Source: Pseudomonadota bacterium
Lineage (GTDB): Bacteria; CALINM01
Reading direction: 5' to 3'
Assembly (NCBI GenBank): GCA_026415985.1
Contig: JAOAGA010000056.1
Coordinates: 1-11,784 of the forward strand
Length of the DNA: 11,784 nt
Shown here piece after piece: positions 7,232 to 11,784 of this stretch. The stretch's first letter is position 1; the number at the start of each line of letters is the position of its first letter. Made by a program: the position numbers and the translations under genes. The notes beneath the pieces are model-generated. The model saw only the letters and a program-made list of their open reading frames with translations. It had not been told where the DNA came from and did no database searches.

Positions 7232-8602
7232 TTAATCTATATTTGAGGTATAATTGGGTGCTATATCGCTGAACAGCGTAAGTTTATCATTAAAAAAGAC
7301 TTCCACGGTATCTGTGGGACCATTTCTTTGTTTTGCAATTATTATTTCTGCTATATTTCTCTTGTCTTCAGGAACTTCTTTATGGCTAAGTTTAAGATAG
7401 TATTCCTCTCTGTAAATAAACATTATCACATCAGAATCCTGCTCTATGGCGCCAGACTCCCTCAGATGTGCAAGCTGTGGTCTTTTTTCCATTCCCTTGC
7501 CGGTCTCAACCGCTCTGTTTAACTGGGAGAGTGCTATAACGGGAATGTTTAGTTCTTTCGCTAAAGCCTTGAGAGATCTTGATATCTCAGAAATTTCCTG
7601 TTCTCTGTTTTCTCTTCTGTCGCTTCCTCTCATAAGCTGTAAGTAGTCAATAATTATCAGCCCGATATTTTTTTCTGTCTTCAGCCTTCTTGCCTTTGAC
7701 CTTAGCTCCAATACAGAAATAGCGGGTGTATCGTCAATATAGATATTTGCGTTTGACAGCTTTGAAATCGCATGGGTAATTTGGGACATATCTTTTTTAT
7801 CAAGAAACCCTGTCCTTAACTTATGGAGTTCTATTTTTGCCTCTGCACAAATAAGCCTGAGCCCTATCTGCTCTCTCGACATCTCAAGAGAAAAAAAGGC
7901 ACAGGGCTCATTTCCCAAGATAGCAGCATTTTTAAGGATTGAAAGTGCAAAAGATGTCTTTCCCATGCCCGGTCTTCCCGCAATGATAATTAAATCCGTT
8001 GGCTGGAGTCCTGCGGTTAACTTGTCTAATTTTGAAAAACCTGTCGGAATTCCCGTAATTGTTTCCTTTTTTCTCCAGAGCCTTTCTATGGTTAAATAAC
8101 TTGAGGTCAAGACTTCTTTGATTGGACTTACAGAGCTTATAGTTCTTTCTTTTTGTGTGATTGAAAAGATCTTTTCCTCGGTTTTGTCTAAAAAGCCTTC
8201 CACATCATCTACAGGCTCAAAGCAGGAGTTGTAAATATCACCGGAAACGTTAATTAATTTTCTTAAGATTGCCTTTTCTTTAACGATTTTTGCATAATGG
8301 CTGATGTTTGCAGAAGATGCAATATTGTCGAGGATACTTGAAAGGTAGCCCGCTCCGCCAACCTTATCAAGAATACCCTTTTTAAGAAAAAAATCGGTCA
8401 GTGATATTAAATCAACAGGCTCATTTCTATCGGTCATCTCAATTATTGCCTGATAGATGAGCCTGTGTTGTTCAAAATAAAAATCTTCTATCTTTAATAT
8501 ATCCGCTACTTTATGAATAGCTTCTTTATCAATTAAGATTCCTCCCAATATGGACTGCTCTGCATCCTTATTGTGAGGTAATACCTTTGTTTTATCTCTC
8601 AT
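7232..8602 (-). CDS. dnaB: replicative DNA helicase DnaB
   Basis: DnaB is the hexameric ATP-driven helicase that unwinds the replication fork and recruits primase. At 456 residues it has standard length, with no intein. The N-terminal primase-interacting domain begins with LPHNKDAEQSILGGILID. A linker runs from about 150 to 185, and the RecA-like domain follows. Walker A is GRPGMGKT (209-216), the Walker-B segment IIIDYLQL (316-323) contains Asp319, SQLNR is at 359-363, and the RESGAIEQDSD segment is at 381-391. IAKQRNGPT (422-430) is the usual C-terminal signature. The start codon lies inside rplI, which it overlaps by 11 bases (ATGAGAGATAA), with only a weak purine stretch upstream, so translation is probably coupled to L9. 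It is the last gene of the rpsF-led block before a 167-base gap. It could be a chromosomal or an integrated-element DnaB; the context says chromosomal. Confidence 0.98.
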   Translation of the reverse strand: MRDKTKVLPHNKDAEQSILGGILIDKEAIHKVADILKIEDFYFEQHRLIYQAIIEMTDRNEPVDLISLTDFFLKKGILDKVGGAGYLSSILDNIASSANISHYAKIVKEKAILRKLINVSGDIYNSCFEPVDDVEGFLDKTEEKIFSITQKERTISSVSPIKEVLTSSYLTIERLWRKKETITGIPTGFSKLDKLTAGLQPTDLIIIAGRPGMGKTSFALSILKNAAILGNEPCAFFSLEMSREQIGLRLICAEAKIELHKLRTGFLDKKDMSQITHAISKLSNANIYIDDTPAISVLELRSKARRLKTEKNIGLIIIDYLQLMRGSDRRENREQEISEISRSLKALAKELNIPVIALSQLNRAVETGKGMEKRPQLAHLRESGAIEQDSDVIMFIYREEYYLKLSHKEVPEDKRNIAEIIIAKQRNGPTDTVEVFFNDKLTLFSDIAPNYTSNID

Positions 8603-9044
8603 CTTCTTTTACTATTGATAACTTTAGATTGGCAGAAACATTGCCCTCTAATTTAATCTTAACTTCATAATCACCAAGCATCTTTAACGGTTGTTCTAAT
8701 ACTATCTTTTTTCTATCAATATCAAAACCCTGCTTTTTCAGCTCTTCGGCAATATTAATAGAGGTAATAGAACCAAAAAGCTTGCCCTCTTCCCCTGCTT
8801 TTGCGGTAATTGTTAAGGTTAAGTTTGATAATTTTTCTGCCAAGCTTTCTGCCTGTTTCTTAATCTTTTTTATCTTCTCTTCCGTTTGTCTCTTCAGATG
8901 CTCAAATACTCTCAAATTCTTTTCGTCAGCAATGACCGCAAGCTTTCTTGGAATTAAAAAATTTCTTGCATAGCCATCGGACACATTCACAATCTCTCCC
9001 GCCTGTCCGAGTGACTCAACATCTGCCTGTAATAAAACTTTCAT
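8592..9044 (-). CDS. rplI: 50S ribosomal protein L9
   Basis: L9 binds 23S rRNA domain V near the L1 stalk and reaches towards the neighbouring ribosome, helping to keep the reading frame. The 150 residues match E. coli (149). The N-terminal rRNA-binding domain starts MKVLLQADVESLGQAGE and carries the signature DGYARNFLIPRKLAV (residues 23-37). A long charged helix runs through about 41-74. The C-terminal domain contains GKLFGSIT and ends KEDER. A strong Shine-Dalgarno sequence, AAAGGAGG at 9053-9060, sits 8 bases before the ATG, inside the end of the DUF2232 gene. The stop codon lies within dnaB's start region. Nothing is unusual in the protein. Confidence 0.97.
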   Translation of the reverse strand: MKVLLQADVESLGQAGEIVNVSDGYARNFLIPRKLAVIADEKNLRVFEHLKRQTEEKIKKIKKQAESLAEKLSNLTLTITAKAGEEGKLFGSITSINIAEELKKQGFDIDRKKIVLEQPLKMLGDYEVKIKLEGNVSANLKLSIVKEDER

Positions 9045-9047
9045 AAT

Positions 9048-9959
9048 TTATGCCTCCTTTAAACGCTTTTTAATATCAAATTTCACATCAAGAACACCAA
9101 TAAAACTTATTAAAAACCACATTATATGATTGGCTAAAAAAAAGAAATAGAAAAAAAAGGCTACAAAAAGCGGTATACCAAACCTTGCAAAAAACAGGTT
9201 GGTTGTCGCAATCCCCTGAAAAAAATAAAAGGCTAAAAAATATAATGCTAAGTTAATCCCTATGAGACCCAGTCCTTTTTCGCCGAAAATGATAAATAAA
9301 AGTATCCCCAAATTGACAAGCCAGACTCCAAAGAAGCTTATATTTATATTTGAGAAGGGCTCAGCAAGACGAGGGGGTATATCGGGAAAAAGCTTTGTAA
9401 CAATATAGAGATTAACAAAACCAAAGATAATAAACTGCAAAAGAGCAAGGAAGGGATAATATTTTTTGATTAATGATTTGCTGAACTCCTGATATTCCTT
9501 CACAGCCTTTTCATCCATAACACCTTTCAGAATATTTCCCGATATGTTATCCACTTCTGAAAAGGCTTCGGCAATAGTATTTGATATTAATCCTGTCTTT
9601 TTTTCAAGAAAAGCCATAAAAAACACGAAAAATATGGAAACAATAATGGTCGATAGCATGAAAATATCGCCTTTGTTTACATTTTCAAGATAACGATATA
9701 TTAACCAGACCACGCCCGCAAAAACATAGGGATAAAACAGGTTAAAAGCAAATACCATCTGATCATTCATAAAAAGAATTACCCCGGAAAATGCCAAGGA
9801 AATAACAAGAAAAACCCTTCTGCCTTTTACAAGAGAACCCAATAGTATTCCACCAAGAAGATAACTCAGAGTCACATACAGAGTTGGTGAAACAAAAAAG
9901 GATCCAAAAATAATAAAAAGCAAAAAAATTATCTTTCTGTCATTAGCTGGTAAAAACAT
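9048..9959 (-). CDS. DUF2232 (YybS-like) polytopic membrane protein
   Basis: A 303-residue, very Phe/Leu/Ile-rich inner-membrane protein with roughly eight membrane segments, near residues 8-43 (probably two), 48-64, 70-90, 97-118, 168-190, 207-226, 229-250 and 262-288. A soluble, more charged stretch of about 45 residues (120-165) separates the N- and C-terminal sets. The C-terminal [15 protein letters not shown] matches the G-x-x-D tail I know from DUF2232/YybS proteins, and that family commonly sits between rpsR and rplI, as here. Its role is unknown; the fold class resembles integral membrane carrier-like proteins, but no transport motif is visible. The ATG overlaps rpsR by 17 bases and has no clear Shine-Dalgarno sequence, so it is probably coupled to S18 translation. 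Its end carries the L9 ribosome-binding site, and its stop lies 3 bases before rplI. Confidence 0.83.
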   Translation of the reverse strand: MFLPANDRKIIFLLFIIFGSFFVSPTLYVTLSYLLGGILLGSLVKGRRVFLVISLAFSGVILFMNDQMVFAFNLFYPYVFAGVVWLIYRYLENVNKGDIFMLSTIIVSIFFVFFMAFLEKKTGLISNTIAEAFSEVDNISGNILKGVMDEKAVKEYQEFSKSLIKKYYPFLALLQFIIFGFVNLYIVTKLFPDIPPRLAEPFSNINISFFGVWLVNLGILLFIIFGEKGLGLIGINLALYFLAFYFFQGIATTNLFFARFGIPLFVAFFFYFFFLANHIMWFLISFIGVLDVKFDIKKRLKEA

Positions 9960-10203
9960 GTGTTACCGTCGTATATGGCAAAAGTGCTAACTGTCTTGCC
10001 CTTTTTATAGCGGTGCTAAGCTCTCTCTGATGCTTGGCACAGTTGCCGGTATATCTTCTTGACAGTATTTTTCCTCTTTCTGATACATACTGTTTCAGGA
10101 AATTAGGCTTTTTGTAATCGATAATAAGCTTCTTGTCTGCACAGAACCTGCAAAACTTCTTTTTTGGAACAAACTTTTTTCTATCATTAATATTAACTGC
10201 CAT
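9943..10203 (-). CDS. rpsR: 30S ribosomal protein S18, zinc-binding form
   Basis: S18 pairs with S6 and binds the central domain of 16S rRNA on the platform. The 86 residues contain the core signature: [19 protein letters not shown] (29-47), then RRYTGN (49-54) and [20 protein letters not shown]. Cys18, Cys21, Cys55 and His58 form the CxxC...CxxH set of the zinc-binding variety of S18; many bacteria carry a form without these cysteines. The start is supported by a GGAGG-type site at 10211-10216. The short THVFTS tail after LPY is ordinary. The gene follows ssb by 20 bases, and its 3' end is overlapped by the DUF2232 gene. Confidence 0.97.
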   Translation of the reverse strand: MAVNINDRKKFVPKKKFCRFCADKKLIIDYKKPNFLKQYVSERGKILSRRYTGNCAKHQRELSTAIKRARQLALLPYTTVTHVFTS

Positions 10204-10223
10204 AAAATTACCTCCGTAAAATT

Positions 10224-10646
10224 TTAAAATGGTATATCTTCTTCTAATGGTAAATCTTCAATAATATCGGAATCGCTACCGTTGCTGAAGTCATCACTGA
10301 TAGCTCCGCCCGTAGGTTTTCCTCCTAAAAACTGTACCCTCTGAGCAATAACATAAACCTTACTTCTCTTAGTTCCATCCGGTGCTTCCCACCTTCTCAT
10401 TGCAAGTCTCCCATCAACAAAAACAGACCTTCCCTTGTTTAGATAACTGGCACAATTCTCCGCCTGTTTTCCGAATACAACAATCTCAAAAAAGCCAACT
10501 TCCTCTTTGACTCCCTGCTCCTTTGTGCTGTATTTTGAGTTAATTGCAAGAGTAAAGTTGGCGACTGCAAGCCCGGAAGGGTTATGCTTTAGTTGCGGGT
10601 CAGCAGTGAGATTTCCCATCAAAAGCACCTTGTTATAGGATGCCAT
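10224..10646 (-). CDS. ssb: single-stranded DNA-binding protein
   Basis: SSB coats single-stranded DNA as a tetramer during replication, recombination and repair and recruits partners through its C-terminal tip. The OB fold spans about residues 1-110, with [18 protein letters not shown] at the start, ANFTLAIN, the [10 protein letters not shown] segment and [18 protein letters not shown] short Gly/Ser/Asp-rich linker follows. The protein ends LEEDIPF, the acidic tip that binds partner proteins. At 140 residues it is at the short end of the family (E. coli 178) because of the brief linker. A CAGGAG site lies at 10655-10660, in the end of rpsF, and the rpsF stop is 3 bases away. Placement between rpsF and rpsR is the usual one. 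Confidence 0.97.
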   Translation of the reverse strand: MASYNKVLLMGNLTADPQLKHNPSGLAVANFTLAINSKYSTKEQGVKEEVGFFEIVVFGKQAENCASYLNKGRSVFVDGRLAMRRWEAPDGTKRSKVYVIAQRVQFLGGKPTGGAISDDFSNGSDSDIIEDLPLEEDIPF

Positions 10647-10649
10647 AAA

Positions 10650-10982
10650 TTATTCTCCTGTTTCTTTTTTTGGCTCTTCCTTAGGAAGATAGGGTGTAGG
10701 ATCATCAATTTTCACGGACAGATACCTCAAGACATCTGCCTGAAGATTCATCTCCTGTTCCAGTTTTTTAACACACTGCTCGTTTGCCTCATAAAAGAGA
10801 TAAACATAGTAGCCGAAGTCTTTGTGATTGATAGGATAGGCAAGCCTTCTTCTGCCCCATTCATCTTCCTTGATAATCTTTCCGTTTTTCTGGATAACAT
10901 TCCTGAAACGTGATTTAAGATTGTCTTTCTCTTCCTGAGAAAGCTCCGCCGATAAGACGTACGTCGTCTCGTAGTAACGCAT
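10650..10982 (-). CDS. rpsF: 30S ribosomal protein S6
   Basis: S6 forms a dimer with S18 on the 16S rRNA central domain. The 110 residues show the S6 ferredoxin-like fold. The N-terminal strand MRYYETTYVLSAELSQEE leads into GKIIKEDEWGRRRLAYPINH. DFGYYVYLFYEA and LRYLSVKID follow, and the charged tail is KEEPKKETGE. It is the first gene of the translation/replication block. A full AAGGAGGT at 10989-10996 sits 6 bases before the ATG, and a sigma-70-type promoter lies at 11052-11080. The leader between them can fold in ways that touch the Shine-Dalgarno sequence (see the leader entry), which fits the autoregulation by S6:S18 known for this gene in other bacteria. Nothing in the protein is unusual. 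Confidence 0.97.
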   Translation of the reverse strand: MRYYETTYVLSAELSQEEKDNLKSRFRNVIQKNGKIIKEDEWGRRRLAYPINHKDFGYYVYLFYEANEQCVKKLEQEMNLQADVLRYLSVKIDDPTPYLPKEEPKKETGE

Positions 10983-11045
10983 CTAACTACCTCCTTATGG
11001 TTAATTTTTTATTAGCCCCAAATGGAGCAAGGAGCAAAAAATTAT
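10983..11045 (-). promoter_or_regulatory. rpsF leader with a possible Shine-Dalgarno-sequestering structure
   Basis: In the - strand RNA two GCUCC copies (11035-11031 and 11028-11024) precede one GGGGC (11019-11015). The second copy can pair with GGGGC over an AUUU loop, including one U-G wobble. CUCCUU (11034-11029) is exactly complementary to AAGGAG of the Shine-Dalgarno sequence (10996-10991), so that helix could stack on the hairpin and hide the ribosome-binding site. If instead the first GCUCC pairs with GGGGC, the site is free. The complementarity is seen; regulation is inferred. I see no CCG bulge of the kind I recall from described S6:S18 leaders. Confidence 0.5.
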
Positions 11046-11051
11046 TAGGTT

Positions 11052-11080
11052 ATTTTACAAAAAATTTTTCGTTATTACAA
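11052..11080 (-). promoter_or_regulatory. sigma-70-type promoter of the rpsF-ssb-rpsR-DUF2232-rplI-dnaB block
   Basis: On the - strand TTGTAA (11080-11075) is followed by exactly 17 bases and then TAAAAT (11057-11052), matching the -35 and -10 consensus at 4/6 and 5/6. An A/T-rich run just upstream (11081-11095) resembles an UP element, as expected for a strongly expressed ribosomal operon. The predicted start is near 11045, leaving a leader of about 63 nt before rpsF. Confidence 0.65.
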
Positions 11081-11127
11081 ATATTTTTTATTTATCTACG
11101 GTTACTATAATAAAGTGGCAGATTTAT

Positions 11128-11149
11128 AAAGGGCCTCTGGGAATCCTTT
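11128..11149 (-). terminator. weak stem-loop after the DUF2231 gene
   Basis: In the - strand transcript AAAGG (11149-11145) pairs with CCTTT (11132-11128), with possible G-U pairs inside; the arm ends in TTT and then ATAAAT. It lies 14 bases past the stop of the DUF2231 gene and before the rpsF promoter, a sensible place to end transcription. The stem is short and the U-tract poor, so this is only a candidate. Confidence 0.25.
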
Positions 11150-11162
11150 AGTCAAGATTATT

Positions 11163-11784
11163 TTACTTACCAAATACCAAAAGTCCGCCAATATGACCAA
11201 GGGTTGCAATCACACACATATTGGCAAACATTATAAGAAAATAGACACAAGCCAGAATAACACTAAGGGGATTAAAAAATACAAAACCATTGCCCGCGAA
11301 AATCAGCCCACTGGTCTGTAAAATGAAAGCAATGACCCCCAATAGCAAAAAGAGAAAGGAAAAATAGATTTTTACTGTAATCATACGATATTTTCTCTTT
11401 TCATAACGCCTATACCAGTCATAATAACCGGAGGCAAAAGTTATCAGAGAAAAAACCACTGAAAGTAAAAGAAAAATATCAGACATCTTTTTTACGGAAG
11501 GAACGTATTGAAGAAAAATCTCGTCTAACGTAAAACCGCCTTGGAGATAAAAATACTGGATAACCGATATTATGAACACATATAGCATGCCAAGAAGAGC
11601 AAAGGGAAAAAGACCTATCGGGATATGAGTGGAGAGTGGATGGATTCTCATTTTGGGCTGATGTCTTTTTATTTCCACATCGTGAACCACTGGCAGTGGA
11701 TGGCCAAAAACATCTGTTACTTCAATTACTATTCCACAAAGGGGACATACCAAAAGTCCATCTTTATCTGCATCGTGAAAAGAT
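11163..11784 (-). CDS. DUF2231 membrane protein with an N-terminal CxxC motif, truncated by the window edge
   Basis: The frame is open to the right edge and codes Asp-Ala-Asp-Lys-Asp-Gly before a TTG at 11753, so the true start is probably outside the window. Counting from that TTG, a CPLCG motif (Cys3, Cys6) opens the visible part, like half of a zinc or iron ribbon. A His-rich linker follows (His18, 24, 31, 38, 43), and then about four membrane segments at roughly 45-68, 91-111, 128-148 and 160-185. HPLSTHIPIGLFPFAL (38-53) and ASGYYDWYRRY (107-117) are the hallmarks of DUF2231, and the end LGHIGGLLVFG carries a further His187. DUF2231 proteins are inner-membrane proteins of unsettled, perhaps redox-related, function; conserved histidines could bind heme or metal, but that is inference. 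It lies 180 bases upstream of rpsF and is probably a separate transcript. The family call is good; extent and role are unknown. Confidence 0.72.
   Translation of the reverse strand, partial: SFHDADKDGLLVCPLCGIVIEVTDVFGHPLPVVHDVEIKRHQPKMRIHPLSTHIPIGLFPFALLGMLYVFIISVIQYFYLQGGFTLDEIFLQYVPSVKKMSDIFLLLSVVFSLITFASGYYDWYRRYEKRKYRMITVKIYFSFLFLLLGVIAFILQTSGLIFAGNGFVFFNPLSVILACVYFLIMFANMCVIATLGHIGGLLVFGK

Noticed and set aside
10593-10913. A 106-codon open frame on the + strand opposite ssb and rpsF
   Set aside because: It is antisense to two certain genes, has no recognisable domain and looks like a composition shadow.
11100-11158. A second promoter using TTGACT (- strand, 11157-11152) upstream of rpsF
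   Set aside because: The nearest TATAAA is about 21 bases away, too far, and the 17-base position is GC-rich; the pair at 11052-11080 is far better.
1-11784. CRISPR arrays, tRNA or rRNA genes, insertion sequences, integrases or defence genes
   Set aside because: No regular repeats, cloverleaf, rRNA-like stretch, transposase or terminal inverted repeats were seen; the window is ordinary conserved chromosome.

Overview
The window comes from an AT-rich, Gram-negative bacterium. The outer-membrane LPS-assembly protein LptD, with its signal peptide, shows an LPS-bearing outer membrane. The gene order rpsF-ssb-rpsR-(DUF2232)-rplI-dnaB, a CxxC DUF1858 protein and a DUF2231 membrane protein would fit an anaerobic or thermophilic deep-branching lineage such as Deferribacterota, Nitrospirota or a Desulfobacterota relative. 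I cannot fix the phylum from this sequence alone. Almost every base is coding, and no stretch without a gene reaches 300 bases.

The left half (1-6874) is all on the + strand. It starts with the 3' part of trpB, overlapped by trpA, the two subunits of tryptophan synthase. A stem-loop follows trpA. Next comes a metallo-beta-lactamase-fold protein of the class-II cyclic-nucleotide phosphodiesterase type. After a short U-rich gap with a perfect -10 hexamer comes a tight chain of four genes with end overlaps of 1-7 bases: folC (folate polyglutamylation), lptD (LPS export), engB (ribosome-assembly GTPase) and a creatininase-family amidohydrolase.

The right half is on the - strand. Reading leftwards from about 11057, a good sigma-70-type promoter and a 63-nt leader precede rpsF, ssb, rpsR, a DUF2232 membrane protein, rplI and dnaB. 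This is the classic S6/SSB/S18/L9/DnaB translation-replication operon, with stop-start overlaps that suggest translational coupling. A small DUF1858 redox-motif gene lies after dnaB, and its 3' end overlaps the 3' end of the creatininase gene by 11 bases, tail to tail. Upstream of the promoter, also on the - strand, is the 3' part of a gene for a CxxC-containing DUF2231 membrane protein that runs off the right edge.

The window is mainly conserved housekeeping DNA. I found no mobile element, CRISPR array, RNA gene, toxin-antitoxin pair or defence system, and nothing I would call a new system. The best leads are a self-complementary rpsF leader that can pair with its own Shine-Dalgarno sequence, an LptD with only two cysteines, the phosphodiesterase-like gene between trpA and folC, and the Cys-motif DUF2231 protein at the right edge.
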